64,000 nt of DNA from Cyanoderma ruficeps (lineage: Eukaryota > Chordata > Aves > Passeriformes > Timaliidae). A program made the translations under genes and the position numbers. A model generated the notes under the pieces. It searched no databases, was not told the origin of the DNA, and saw only the letters and a list, made by a program, of their open reading frames with translations. The stretch lies in assembly GCA_008694505.1 (NCBI GenBank), contig VZDJ01000047.1, positions 815,927 through 879,926 on the forward strand, in the 5' to 3' direction. Shown here one piece after another: positions 1 to 13,879 of this stretch; position 1 is the stretch's first letter, and every line of letters starts with the position of its first letter.

Positions 1-2640
1 ATAATAGTTATATATAAATAAATCAAACTGTATCTCCTTAAAACACCCAGAGACCTGTAATTCCAATTTCTGGAAATAACAGACTTCTTAAAGTAAGACA
101 CACCCTGAGGTTATTTACTCCTAAGCATTACTCAAATCAATTAGACAAAATATGTGTTTAATGAAGAAAGACATAATGCTTTAGAAGAAGTTCACTTGTG
201 CTTCACTTGTAGGTTTGTTTCAGTAGGACCTCTATCAAAGACCTTGCCTTGCTGCTCTTCATGAAAAGCCTTCCTTGTCTCAGGGGCACAGCATAAAATG
301 CAAACACCCTCACTGCCCTCCTCTCCTTCTTACCAAGGGTAAGTGCAAACAGGGCGGACTTCAGTGCACCTTCATATTTACTATTAATGCAGTCACAAAA
401 ATTTACTTTTATTATAAATCGTGCTCTTTGTTAAAAGGCTCATTAATTGTGTTTAAATACAGACACTTCTTTGTCTATTGGGATAACAAATAGTATTTTG
501 GGTGGGTGAAAAAAAACCAAAACTTTGCACTAAAGCTTGTTTCTGGGTAATTTAAAACCCCTTGACAGCCTTTGAGAGTCAGTCTGAAAAGCAGAATAAA
601 CTAACCAGATCGCTATTTTCCTTAACAGGACCGACTGCTCTAATCAAACACGTGCAAGAAGAAAGAAGAGTTGCTTATTTTCCTCCCTTGGATTCCTCAT
701 CGGGGAGAGAAGACACTCATCAAACAGCTCCAGGAATATCAAAGTAAAGCCTAAATCTTCAGCGCCATAATACGGTGATTTTCACAGGTTATTTTTTATT
801 GATGTGCTGGATGGAACAGTGTTAATGTGTGCTTAGAGCAGCACTGTGATGTGCCATCATTTGGAAGGAATAATAAAGCAACAGGCACGCCCATCCAACG
901 TGGAATTTTAATCGCCATAATTCTAAGAATTTTCCAACTTCCTATTGGAATGTTTTCTCTTCCAGATACAACACACCTAATTAAACGAATGGGAAATTAC
1001 TATTACGTTAGTCCTAGCTTTATCTTAGCTAGCAGATGTGTAACGAGTATAAATAGTTTTATAGACACATTCCTTCACAAACCACTGTGTGATCACTATT
1101 TCTGAAAAACAGCTTTAATTAACTTCATTCTCTGATGAAATCTACAAGGTACTACTCTTTATTAATAAACATCTTAATCAGGGCCTAGTGCAAGGAGAAG
1201 AAACAAGAAGAACATTGCCACCTAGCTGTTTCAGCAGGGCCCATAAAGGATGGCACCTTGGGCTGACGTCTCTCAAATACTCCAGGGAATAATTAATCCA
1301 CATTAAAAAAATGTATCAAGGGCTAGCTGAAAACATGGGGCAAGGCTGAGTTTCTGCCACTTTTATCTCAGGAGTTCTGAAAGGAGGTGGTCACAAAGCA
1401 CATGAAATGAAACCTGTTCAGCACAACCAGCAATGAGTGTCTGACACCATCTCCCCCTCATCAGTTCTCAGCAGAAAGACAAACAGACCAACAGACACCT
1501 GAGCACACTGACATCTGGAAATTAAATAACACTGTGAAATTCCTGCAAAATCTAAAATCTCCTCAGATAAGGGATCAAGGTATATGCAAGTAAGTAAATA
1601 CCTCTGATGGAGAGATATGTTTCTGTAAAACACATTTCCTGGCTTTTCGTGCTAAACATATCTAATAAAGACTGCATTCGAAAAGCGGTGCTTGCACAAT
1701 TTAGGAAATGCAACTGGCTACACAAATCATGTCAGGATTTCCCAGAAAAACCAGAATAAAGTAAACCAGCTGAAGGCTGACGTGGCAGATGCCCAGGCTG
1801 GTATTTTCTAAGGAAATGGAAGAAGTGCCAGGGTGGAAGGGCATCCTGCCCTGCCCCAGAGTGCAGCACGAGCAAAGGGCAGCAGCACACAAGTGGCACA
1901 TCCTCTGCCTGGCAGCTGTGTGCTCTGCAGCCCGCAGCTCGTGCCTTCCAAAAGCTTTTGGCACTTCCTCTGAAGCTCTTCAACCCAACACACCAAATCC
2001 AGGGAGCTGAAGTGGTACTTTGGTAGTACTGAGTAAACAGGAAAGGGGATCCAGCTTCTGTAGAGCTGCGAGGCTTCAGATGGTGATTTCATCTTCCCCC
2101 CTAGGAACGCTTTTATCATCTTCTTTCTAGATTAATGCCGTTTCTTGAAGAATTAAACTATGCTGTGCCTTGTTAGGAAGTACTGTGTAACATCAGAAAA
2201 TGCCCAATTTTGTACAGTTTTGCACTAAAACCAGAACCTCTCCCAGGGAGCTGCTGGTCCCTCCCCATCCCCGCAGTCCTCTGCTCACATCACTCTGCAG
2301 TCTCACCCTGCTGACTGACCCTCTGCAACTCAGCCTTGAGAAACCAGCTCTGGAGGCCAGGGAGCAGCTCCTGGGGCTGAGCCTCCCTCCTCACAGGGCA
2401 GGGGAGTCCCGACCAGGGCCCAGGAGCCCCCAGCTCCAAAGGGAACCGTCCGCTGTGACACTGGGGGAGAACATTCCCTCCTCAGCGACACCACGGCTCC
2501 GCCGAGAGGACTGAGAGATTCTCCTCTTCAACACCACCGTTTTCACTGTGATCTAGGGGTAAGGAACCATTTCAGAAAGACAGGAGGGGGTTCTTTTAGT
2601 GCTCAACCCTTCTCCTCAAACACAATAAAACAGAAGCTGA
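1..2640. other. Non-genic sequence (intron or intergenic)
   Basis: I see no exon, RNA gene or recognisable transposon here. Open frames are short and overlap on both strands. Bases about 2225-2515 are clearly more GC-rich than their surroundings but have few CpG dinucleotides, so they are not a CpG island. If the 17.3 kb promoter drives a minus-strand gene, this stretch would lie inside or beyond its first intron. Confidence 0.6.
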
Positions 2641-2643
2641 CTG

Positions 2644-2690
2644 GGTAGTTACCTGTGCCTGTAAGTTCATTATAGGCACAGGTAATTACC
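2644..2690. other. Near-perfect inverted repeat, RNA hairpin candidate
   Basis: The arms at 2644-2664 and 2670-2690 are reverse complements at 19 of 21 positions, around a 5-base loop (GTTCA). The core of the left arm reads TACCTGTGCCTG. Read as + strand RNA, both mismatches become G-U wobble pairs, so all 21 positions can pair. The stem is shorter than a usual pre-miRNA (about 30 bp or more), and flanking bases do not clearly extend it. It could be a small RNA precursor, the remnant of a palindromic element, or a chance inverted duplication. The structure is seen directly; any function is inference. Confidence 0.6.
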
Positions 2691-2699
2691 AAAAACTCT

Positions 2700-5600
2700 T
2701 CCTGCTGAAGTCCTGTAGCTCCCTCAACTCCCTCCTTGACCTGGAAGGGTAGTGTAATTGTGAGGCAGAACATGTCTGTGCTACATTCAAATGCAGAGAC
2801 TTGGCCAATCCTGACTGTTATATATTATATACAGGTGGAAGGAACAACAAGGAAGTGGAAGGAACAAACTCGAGATAAAGATCACACCTCCACAATGCAG
2901 ATAAAACCTGTCAATTTACCTGGAACTAGTATGAATTATGCTCATCTGCTATAGATATGCCATATAATAACTAGTTACATATATTAATTGATAATTATAT
3001 AGAGACTCTCAGAGATAAAACCCCAGAAATTAATTTAAGACCAAATAGCCAAAGGAGACAAAGGATAAAGCTTTACACTGCCCAAAGAATAGCACCAGCT
3101 AGAGAAAAAAGCACACTCCAGTGTCAGTGGTGTCACATCATTGTCTTCTGAAGATTAAACACATACAAAGAACTCGAAAACCGAAACCACTAAAAATTAA
3201 AGACGCTCAGCAAAACTGTGTTAATCACTTATGCAAGGTCCTTAAAAAGAAAATTTCTTCTCCTTAACATTACTTGATTAAGAAGATTATACACCTTCAC
3301 CAATGGAAATTATACAAATTGCTATTAGCACTTAGAAGAATTAATTGCAAATATTATTTTTATGATGACACAACTTCTGCAGAGCTTAGCCTGCAAAGCA
3401 GACAGGAGATGTTCACATCATCTCATCCCTGCACAATTTTTAGTCAGTCTTCTCCCATGAGCATTGAAATTTTGCATTCAGAGGTTTGTTATTCATACTG
3501 GCCACCAGATACTCCTCCTGTGCTTATCGGACATTAAATCAGGGTATAATTTATGCTAACAATTGGAAACCAGCAGGAGTTCCTTCCTCCACCACTCCCA
3601 GCCCTCTCTTATCTCTGTCCCATAATTATTATGATTACAGAGCGAAATTTGCTTACAATTATTCCAAGGTTTCAAGCTGAAATTATTCTATCAGGCGTCC
3701 AGAAATACAAGATAAAGCCGGGCAGGGCTCTGGGAGCGAACATTTGGGTGTTTCACACCCAGCCCTTCTGCCGGGCCAGCCTGCCAGCGCAGGAATTCAG
3801 AGCAGCCACGGAAACTCCTGTCACACCTGGGCCGGGACGGACACAACAAAAGAGCAAAGACACCCCGGAGACTGCAGGCAGAACCTCGGACTGCTGCAGG
3901 GCATCTCCGTGATGAATAAAAGATCAGAGACAGGAGATCTGGCGTCGCAGATGTAACGGTGGGGAAGACACAATCTTGGGGAAATCACCTTTATTTCTTT
4001 TGTCTTCAGAGAACAAAAGGTAAAAATGGTTAACCTGTGTTTAGCCCTTCTGTGTCCGGACCTGAACCTACCCGAAGCTGATCCAGCGTCACTCTCGACA
4101 CAGCACACAGCGTTTACCCTCAGGAGGAGAAGAAAGTGCCGACCTGCTTCAAAAGGACACTGGAAAACACCACAGCAAAGCTTCCATGTGCAATCTGCTC
4201 CCACAGAGCCTGTGAAAACCACAACACTTGGGAATCGCCGGGGTAATATGCGATTGAGTTACAAGGAAGGAAGGCTGGGAATTAGGATTTCTATGATAAC
4301 ATGAGCACTGGGTGAGAATGTTTTTCAATGGAAGGCTGGAGGAAATTATTTCTTCAAGGTTTGCAACTTCTGTAGTTCATTTTCCTTTCATTTCAACCCT
4401 CTGGATAGTGCTCAAGAATAAAAAGCCCTAATGGACAAAGCAGCTTCTCAGGCTCAATGGAAAACAGGATTTAGACTCCCTGTGTGGGAAGCTAGCTACA
4501 AAATAAAAGCAATTACCGGGTCTTCACACCAATTATTGAGGGGTGATACAGGTTTCATGAGTCTCTTTTCTGCATAAACATTGGCTGCGATACTGCTTTT
4601 CAAGACTGAGCTAGAAACCAAAACAAAAGCTGAAAACTAATGCAGAGGAAGCAGACACGGAGTTTTTAGTACACAGTCCTGAAATACTGAACATTTTATG
4701 GCAAGTAATACCATTTTTTGTTGTTTCTATTAATGAGATATTCCTACCTCAACAGAAAAAGGAATTCATGAGAGACAAATACTCATCAATTACTCTTAGG
4801 TTGTCACTTAAGGACAGCTGCCAGTATTGGCAAAGGTATTTTTGTCAGGAGGAGGGGTGCAAAGTGACATTTGGGGACAATTCACTGCAGACACAAACAC
4901 TCGAAGGCACCACCCACATCCAAGTCTGCGTACACGAAGTCTGTCTTCTCTCAGAAAAAAAATAAAACTATTAAATTTAGAATCCGCAAATAATTACATG
5001 AAACCTGAAAGTGTCTTGATCTACGGCAGGGTTTGATTTACATCTACACAGCTTCAAAGAGCTGTCCCATCCTCCTCTGAACTCATGGCCAGCTGCTGCT
5101 TTTGGGCACCTCTTGATTTTTTTTTCCCCCTCCACCTCGGCCTTAAAAGAATTTTTAAGCACATAAAACATGTTTAAGCACAGCTGCCACAGTATTTTCC
5201 TCTCAAAAAGCAAACAGCCCTAAATCTCTCCCAGAAACCACCAGAGTATTAGGGGCTTATGCAGCACCATATTTACAACCTCTCAGTCGGTTCTTTATTT
5301 CAAGATAAAGTTAACACAGCACAACTCAGCTCCACCATTCAAGACTGAATTCCTGTATTGGGATGTTGCACTTCACCAGCAGTCTTAGGAAATCACTATC
5401 TTAGGAAATCACATTTTGGAGAATTTTTTTTTCTTAACATCCAACGTGCACAAAGAAAACAGGAACCATTGTATGAATTCTAACACTTGTGTCCATGAAA
5501 CACCACAGAAAACTCCTCATCGTAGGTGAAAAAAAAACCTCAACAAAACCAAATGTTGGGAGGAAAAGCGAGGCTTATCACAATTTACGAATTGTATGAA

Positions 5601-8600
5601 ACAAAAACTGAAACAAATTTCATGAAACAAAAACCGAAATGAACACCAAGCGTGAAAAAAAAAGTACAAGAACTGTTTTTGTAGAAAACAGGGCAGTTAT
5701 TGCTCAGACAAAAATGAAGAGTATGAGCTGAGAGATGCTCATAAGCAAACAAGCAGAAGGCTAATGAGGACGTGGGCCATTGTCACCTCCAAAATGTAAA
5801 ATTAAAAGCTGATAAAGACTGAGAATACCTTTTACAGTTCTGTAGGAGGGCTTTTACTAATTAGAAGGCAGCTACTGTCTGTCCCCAGTCTGCCAGAAAA
5901 CAGAACCAAATATTTACTACTTTGCTGACATTTTGACAAATTTAAAAGATGACAAACGTGTTGTACTTGTACTCATACATTTCAATTCTAACACGCAAAT
6001 AGAAACAAATGTTTAAGATGTACATAAAATTATTTTTTTCAGCCTAAAATACGTCTGTTATGTTACATTTTTTCCCCACTGGAATCAGGGAATAGGAAGG
6101 AAAGCTCATATGAAGAACAGTTTTGCAAAAACTTCAGCCTTTAGAGTTGTAAAGAGAGACTCAAAATGGACTGTGGACTAGATGATCTGCACTTAAAAAA
6201 CTGAAATAGGAGATCTGGGTGCAGAAAAAGTAAAATCCCTTTACTTTCACATCATCCAGGTATCTACTATTGAATCGCTAGAACTCAACAAATACAGCTG
6301 AGGGAAAGAAATTCACAGGAAACAGACCCAACGTGGGGGAGAATGACAGCTCCTGAATTCTGGATTATTTGGACATTCTCCCAAGACACACTGTCCATGG
6401 CAGCTGCCCTCCATCCTGCCAGGCTGCCCAGAGGAACCACAGTGCTGTTCTCTGCATCCCACACTTGCCTTTTGGTCCTAAATATGAATATTGCTCTCTG
6501 CTCACAAGCTCAAGGTGAAGGGCTGCCTTCCAAAACAATTATATTGGTTTCTCTGGAGTGTGTAGAAAGATCTTACAAAGGTGTCATTAAGAAACTGTCA
6601 ATGTGGATTGAATAGAGAAGTTGTTGATGTGCTGGTCTTCACCATCTTGTGTGCCATTTTAGAGGGATGCCAGGGAAACCCCCTGGGTAACATTTCAGAG
6701 AGAGTTCAAAACTAAAGTCTCTAGGTTTCATTGCATGTTTACTGACTTACAGCTAGTGGTTCTTACTCATCCTACAACTCAATAAAATCCAAAATATACT
6801 ATTAGAAGTTAAGCACCCAGTAAAATGTGGCATTAGCTGCTCTTACACCTATTCCGAGTGACCAGCAAACTGAACTAAGAGACTGCCCAAATTAAAAAGC
6901 CAAGCTTAAGGCAAGTAAAACCTCAGTTTTATGCTGGTGCTCAGAGCACAGGCGATACAAAAATATCGACCTGATTCAAAAAGAGAGTACGAATTTATCA
7001 TTGTTGGGTGGTACATTTATTTTAAGGTGGAATATTATGACAACTGAAAATAAAGTCTCTATCCATTTCCAAATGATGCTGAAAAATCACTTCAGCTGTT
7101 ATGTTGTTCTAAAAGCAACATATCAATCATTTCCCAGTAACACTGCACTCGATCCAGTGCCAATGCCAGCTCTGTGACTCACGTTAAGTGTATCTAAGTA
7201 CACACAGTTTCACTTTATGATCACTAATTCTCACTATTTAATGGCAGAGTATTCAGTGCCTCTGGATATGCTGTTTGAATACTGATACAGAGACCTCTTC
7301 ACGTACGAGAAGGAACAAGGAGGAAGTTTTGCAGCCCTCTGCAAAAAACTCTGAAACCTTTCCACTAACAGGAATGTTAGTCCATGATGAAAAGGACAAG
7401 AGTTATGTTTTATGACTTTCCTGGATGTCTTTGAAATAAACAAGGCGCCCTTTTAAAGTTAAGCACGTGAAGGATTTCATGAACAGCAAAAATATGTTGG
7501 AAAACACCAGCAGGTCCTGTTGAGGATGGCACAAACACAACCAGCATCTCCTGTTGGATAACTCCTCTGCTCAACAGGTACAGCAACACGAGCTGATGTT
7601 TCTGTTTTCTTCAGAGCATGCAAAGTATTAGGTGCTGAAGAAAAATTAGGGAGTTGTGTCAGTGACCCCCAAAACCCAAAGCAGTATTCTCCTGCTTATT
7701 TCTAAAGAGAGTTAATTAAATGCCTTAAAAAAATAAATTAAACGGATGTGAGAAGTGTGAGCAGCAACATGATCCTCAGTGCATAATAAACCAATGTAAC
7801 ATTAAGAGCTGCTGTTTCTCAGTTCATCCCCCAGAACAGCCACCCCTCCATGCCTCAAGGCTACAAATACTTCTCTCTCTTATCTGAATCTGAAAAATAC
7901 AGCAACGTTTCCAAATGTAGGAATAACAGCTCAAAAGTCCATTGCCTCAAGGACTATGCAGACAAGACTTACCTTCGACATTCATTCAGAAAAGGACCTT
8001 TAAGCTCCAGTCATTCACTTTATCATTGCAAATTACGGCTTCAGTTCCACTAAGCAAGTTAAAGAAAAGGTGAAATAATTGTGCAAAAAGCCAAACTCAA
8101 CGTTTGGATTGTTTTAAATATTCAGCACAACTTGTTGCTAAGTTCCTTTCATCATTCCAAAAACCCTATAGAACCTTTTACTATGGAAACAATTTTTATC
8201 TGATATCCTTTGGAATAGTTTCATATATATGACTGTGAAGGAGGAATGAACTGATTTTAATTAATTTCTTTTTTCAGTGACATCAAATTCCAGCAAGTCC
8301 ACAGTATTGAGAATTCAAATGGACAACTGTCATCTTGAATTCCATTCATTACAAAGCACTCATTTCTAGGAGAATTAAATTCCTTAGCTAATGCCATCCA
8401 TCCTCAGATTCATGATTTGAATGAATGCTCATGTATTTAGGGGCACATTCTCCAAATATCTGCATTTGTACTCCACAGCCATGCCTTTGTTCAGCTCAGA
8501 GGTACATTAACAGCAGGATGTGGACACTAAACAACCTTCCTGTGTCTGGCCACCATCTCTGCCATCAGCTGAGGAGTATCCAGGCCAATACATTCCTTAT

Positions 8601-10725
8601 TTATGGGTCTGTTAGAGAGCTGCAGTCCAGCACGACACTGAGCTAGAACATCCGTTTTTCTGATCTGGTATAGAAAACCCTCCATCTGACCCCCATATTA
8701 CCCCCTTACCCATGTCAAACTTTTAAACTCCTTGTCCTTAGCAAAGAACTTCATCTAAGCTGCTTAGGAAATGTCAAGAGAAGAATGAGAAGAGGAATCT
8801 TTAGTCTGTTAGTCAGAACTAAGAAAACGCAGAAGTGGATGCGTACTTGGCATTGCAGATCTCTGATTCTAAAAATAATTCCACACCCACCCACAATCTT
8901 CTTGGAGAAGTTTACAAGTTGACCCAAGAGTTTAAAAATTGCTACCGAGCATTTTTTTTAAAAAAAAATCTGTTTATAAAGACTCCATGTAATAAAAGAA
9001 ACCATGGAGTGAGTATAGCATCAGGTAAGCTTTACTGCTTTAAACACCTAGAAGGGTAAGACCCCAAGCAGGACCCAGCTGCCTAAATATGAAAGTGCAA
9101 CAGGCACTTTTCAGTCCTGCCCCACAAACTGCTCCTGTTCTGCCATAAAAATCTGACTCCTGACTATTCAGAGCTGTCTTGCCCTGCCAGGGCTGGCTGT
9201 CCACCCAAGAGGGGCTGAGGGATCTTCCCAACACCATCCATGGCTGTGTGGAAGGAGGGAAGGGCTGGAGAGGAGAAAAAGGTAGCCAAGAGGAAGAACA
9301 TTCCTGCACTGGAGAGAGGGCAGTGAACCTTCAGAGAGGAGAAGAACAGCTCTCTCAGACTCTTAAAACCAAGCAGCAGAAGCAGATAAAACAGAGCTGC
9401 TTTATTTCCCCATTAACTCTATACCAGAAGGGGAAAAGTGAATTTGGATACAATCTGGGAATCCTCAGAAACTGTACATAATAAATTACACTTCAGGGAG
9501 TATCATCTACATATTCCCCACTACAGATGAGTTATTTCAGCAAGCAGGAAACAACAAGTCTTTATTTCTGCTAATTCTGTTATCATTGCCCCTTAGGCCT
9601 GTACAGCTCATCCAGGGTCCAATTTTAGCTGTGTGCTTCCCCAGCAAGATAATCTTTCTGAAACTGTGTCCTTCTCTGCCCTTCTTTTCCAAATACACAA
9701 ACCTCATCCCGTGTGAGAAAAAGCACTGGAACATTTGAAAGGGCTGCAGTAGCAATTCCTGTAAATGATAGATTTTTTTAACGAGCAGTACTTAGCAGAG
9801 AGCTCAATTGGAATCGCCACGGTAGAGGAGGTTTGTTTTCCCATCAGTAATGAACTCTGCCTTGGTACTCAAATGTAACAAGATGCTCAGCTCCCAGGAT
9901 ATCTGTCAGGAGAAGAGCTCCTGTTTATTCTGCAGACAAAGCAGACACCACACTTAAAAAGTTCTGTCCCTAGGAGATGAAACCATAACAGAACACCAGT
10001 TTTGTTAACAGTTTAAGGAAATAACCTTTTAAAAGTTTCCATACTATAACATCATGACCTAAAGCAATTTTGATACGAGTTTCCTGTGGTCATAATCACC
10101 TTCATGGTACATGGAGTTGTTTTCTCATCTATTAACAGCCTTGTAATTCCAAAGCCCCAATATGCTGGAACACTAAATCAGCTTTGGAGGGAAATTTTTA
10201 CACCAATGCAAACAACTTCTGTTAATAGGCACAACGCTATTTAAATCTTTTAGTGCCTATAGACAGCAGGCATCAAGACCACACTTCTGACCCCCAGGCA
10301 AAGCATCAGAGAAAAATCAAAACAACTATGAGGTTTATTTCTTAATTACAAGGAGCTGGCTGCAAATTTAGGGCATAATAGCCTTGGACTGATCTCACTC
10401 ATCCTCAGTGTAGGAAATTAATACTGAAGTTGTTTCTACTTATCAGTTAATAGCAGATAAACATTTACTGGAGGGACTTTTGAAAAATGCCTCATTCCTA
10501 CTTCTAATTTATCTCAAACTTCGTCGTTATAAGTTTCCCATTAATACACTGCCCAAACAATAATGCAGAAAGTTGGTTCCAGATTTGTTGTCCTCCTTCA
10601 CTTCCCTCATGCTCTTCACCAGAATTCTGTGGAGGGGGTTCATTGAAAAGAAGCAAAACCCATGCACAAACCAAAGCACAACAACCACAGCAATCCCAGT
10701 GGCCAGTGGGAAGATGGATCAAAGA
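2700..10725. other. Non-genic sequence
   Basis: No supported gene. Minor structure: a 14-bp direct repeat (TCTTAGGAAATCAC) at 5383-5396 and 5399-5412, and an 8-bp inverted repeat (ACTCCATG/CATGGAGT) at 8982-8989 and 9003-9010. A GC-richer patch lies near 3715-3950. Frames in this stretch carry no recognisable domain. Confidence 0.6.
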
Positions 10726-10729
10726 GCTG

Positions 10730-10910
10730 TAGAATATCCCCAGCTGGATGAGACCTGCAAGGACCACTGAGGTCCTGGCCCAGCACAGCAGGATCACACC
10801 ACAGCTCTGGGAACACGGTCCCAGCCATTCCCTCCCTGACTCTCCCAGACCTGCTGCTGTCACCTGGGCAGCCTGTGCCAGGGCACAGCTCCAGCACATT
10901 CCACGTCCTG
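10730..10910 (-). mobile_element. Diverged CR1 LINE fragment
   Basis: On the + strand the order of landmarks matches the reversed 3' part of bird CR1: an imperfect 'AGAATATCC', a 'GGATGAGACCTGCAAGGACC' block (family form close to GGAAGGGACCCACAAGGACC), 'TCCTGGCCCAGCACAG', and a 'GCTGTCACCTGGGCAGCCTG' block. It is clearly older than the CR1 just downstream. It generates the misleading 209-codon minus-strand open frame across 10504-11133. The right boundary is approximate. Confidence 0.55.
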
Positions 10911-11119
10911 GACACCTGGACACCTCCACTCTAACAGGACACAACAAAGAGCCCCAGGAAATCTCAACCCTCGTGCTCCAGAGCACGGCCTGAACCACAG
11001 CCTGGAGCACAGGGCACACGGGTGAGCCACCAGAGCCCTTCCTTTTCAGCCCCAGAAGACTTTCTTTGCTGGGAGAAAACTGAAAGTATTTTTCAAACCA
11101 CCTCCCAGATCTGCAGTAA

Positions 11120-11435
11120 TTCACAGAATCCACAGAATCACCGGGCTGGAAGAGATCTCCAGGACCATCAAGTCCAACCCAACCACAACCTCAACTAACC
11201 CACGGCCCCGAGTGCCACATCCAGCCTGTCTCTAAACACATCCAGGGACGGTGACTCCACCACCTCCCCAGGCAGACAATTCCAGTACTTTATTGTCCGT
11301 TCTGTAAAAAACTTTTTCCTGATATCCAGCCTGTATTTCCCTTGGTGCAGCCTGAGACTCTCCTCTCCTTCTCTCAGTTGCCGCCTGGAGAAAGAGACCA
11401 ACCCCACCTGAGCACAACCACGATTAAGAGGCTGT
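11120..11435 (-). mobile_element. CR1 LINE 3' fragment
   Basis: It starts with 'CACAGAATCACCGGGCTGGA' and continues through 'CCATCAAGTCCAACCC', 'CATCCAGGGACGGTGACTCC', 'TTCTGTAAAAAACTTTTTCC' and 'CTTGGTGCAGCCTGAGACT', the standard reversed CR1 3' end. The element is 5'-truncated, as most bird CR1 copies are. The remnant reverse-transcriptase-end frame (11195-11455, minus) is not a host gene. Confidence 0.93.
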
Positions 11436-11860
11436 TGGGATTTTTTACAAAACACTTACTAAACATGTAGACATACACATATACTAATGATAATCCAGTA
11501 ACAAAAGAAGAATGAGAATTTGTCTCCATCTGCTAACAATGTACACTTAGCACCCAACATGCTGATGTTTACTGAAATGTCAAAGGTTACTCATTAACAA
11601 TGGGGCTGCAATGATTAACACTCCAAGGGCCCTATTTGTGATTTAGGGCACAGTAGTAGCAAGCAATGATAAAACACAATATAATGGTACGTCTGTAGAA
11701 AGTTTTGAACACGGAAAACTCAAGAGAGGTTTTTAAACTGTAAGCAACACACACACCTACAATTCAGTGATCATATTCTGAGACTTAGGAAATAAAAATA
11801 CCTTGATTTTTGATTATTTTTATTAATTAGAGCATATGCTCTACACTCAGTGTAACAGCA

Positions 11861-11891
11861 TGTGTGTGTATATACATATATATATATATAA
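11861..11891. repeat. (TG)n/(TA)n microsatellite
   Basis: A TGTGTGTGTA block runs into ATACATATATATATATATA. It is a simple dinucleotide repeat, likely polymorphic, with no evidence of function. Confidence 0.9.
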
Positions 11892-11894
11892 AAT

Positions 11895-13875
11895 GACTTC
11901 CATACATCAGCCATTTCTAGATAGTTACAGGGCTGAAAGCACAAGAGGCTATGTGGCAAATACCCGACAGGACTGTGAAGCTGCTCCATCAGACAAACTC
12001 AGGAAATCCAACATGCAGGTTCCACATTCAACACACAAGTCTTCAGCATCTCAGTTCTCCACAATAAATCCCATCCTCACTCCCAGCTGATGAACGTGTT
12101 CCATTAAGTTTTGACTCTTCATCAGTTCAAGAGAAAAGGGAAACAAGCTGAGTTCAATGCAGAAGCTTCGACATCAAGCCACAGAAGAGACAAAGCTTCA
12201 GTGCTGTCAGGAAGTGAACTGCTTCTGAGAGCTTGAAAGGAAAAGAGTTTCCTTTTTTTCCCCAGACTAACTGGAACTTTAACAGAGAAGCTTTGAAAAT
12301 ACCAGTTACTCACTGACAGGAAAATCAGAATCCAGCTAGGCTGGCAACAAGAGCACTCAACTCATGTGCCCGTTCTGTGGAAAGCTGAGGCAGAGTCAAA
12401 CATCCCTGGCTCGAGAAAATGAGGGAAAGAAGTACCAAAAGTTACTCCATATAAGTAAATAAAGATTACTCAGCAACAGGAATACAGGAAATGCCTCATC
12501 TCCCTGCACACCAGAATGCTCTTCACAAAGTCATCTGTCTTTTTTTCCCCTTAGGGACTTTTTATGGAGATTAATTTTTATGCCTCGTTTCATTATTATT
12601 CAAGAAACTGCTTTAGATTTTGTGTTCAAATATAACAGCAACAGCTAAGTCAGAAACTGCAGTTTTAGGATGCATTTCCCCCACCATTTTAGGACTCATT
12701 TCAACTTTTAAAACACCTTGAAATTACTCTCAATGCAGAAGTTACAAGTAAAGGAGCTTTCATCCTCTGGATGGTATTTTTTTCCTGACATTCTATTAAC
12801 CCTGTATCACTGATATTAATATTTCAATTTCCACCTAAGTTGTATTTCTGGTGCTTTTTCGTTGCTCAAACGGGTTTTTAAATTTATTAAAGGTACATTA
12901 AGGTAAAAACCAATGGCATTTAATACAGTGAATTAAATGAACAGGTAACACCTACAAGCTATTCAAAAAACTAGAGAAGCATCTAAATTACTTCTCCTGT
13001 CAAGTATAAATACTATGACATTACTGCATTGCATAATGCTAACTGCAGCTATAATTTATGCACAAAGAGCTCCATGTTATAGTGTGTCAAATTTCCAGAT
13101 GTAGGAAGGCTTTCAAGCAAATAAACAGAAAGCACTTAAACATCAACAAATAAAAAAGAATTTTTCTGAAGTTGGATGGCAATGGCAGACTGTAGCTTCA
13201 GCCACGTGAACTGATTTTTTAAGCCTACCAGTAGGGACTTTTTCTTTTTAAGGATTTAATATTTATGTGGTTTCAGCCATAGGCAAAGATGGATGAGGAC
13301 TGAAATCTGCTCATTTAAGCATAGTCTCCTCATCATGAAATGCAGCAGAAATCTCAAGAACAGGCTTATCAAAGTGCCAAGATAAGAATATAACTAATAT
13401 CTCCTTTTTACTTAAGCAGCATCAAAATCTTACTTTCCATCCAACAGAAGTACCATTTAACGTAATTTCCCTCTTATTTTACTCATAGAGATCGACTGTC
13501 ACTCAGCACATTTCTCTCCCTTTCTTAGTTAATTCCTTGATCCATGGAAAGCAGAACAATAGTAAGATCCATCATGTTGGATAGTCATTTTGGAGGCAGC
13601 TACCACTGACAATTCTGTCGTAGCCCTAAAACCTTCAGCTGTACTACAGAGTAATTCTGTGCATATGTAACAGCTCAGCCAAACATTACTGAGCTGTGTC
13701 CTTGCTCAAGAAACCATAAAAAGTAAGGCAGTAAAATGGCAAGCTGAGGGAGGGACAAGTCCACCTCTCACTGGTTTCAATAAACTTTGAATATGCCACT
13801 TATCAGCACTTCAGCAAAATGCCCAATCCTTTAAAATAAGTATCTGCCTGGGAAAATAATGAGAAATCACTGAGA
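11895..13875. other. Non-genic sequence
   Basis: AT-moderate single-copy-looking DNA with no exon or transposon that I recognise. Frames are short and discontinuous. Confidence 0.6.
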
Positions 13876-13879
13876 AACA

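Noticed and set aside
6165..6195. Possible CR1 tail (GGACTAGATGATCT)
   Set aside because: Only one short match to the family and no supporting landmarks on either side.
10504..11133. 209-codon minus-strand frame
   Set aside because: It runs through a decayed CR1 fragment and flanking sequence. No reverse-transcriptase or other domain is intact.
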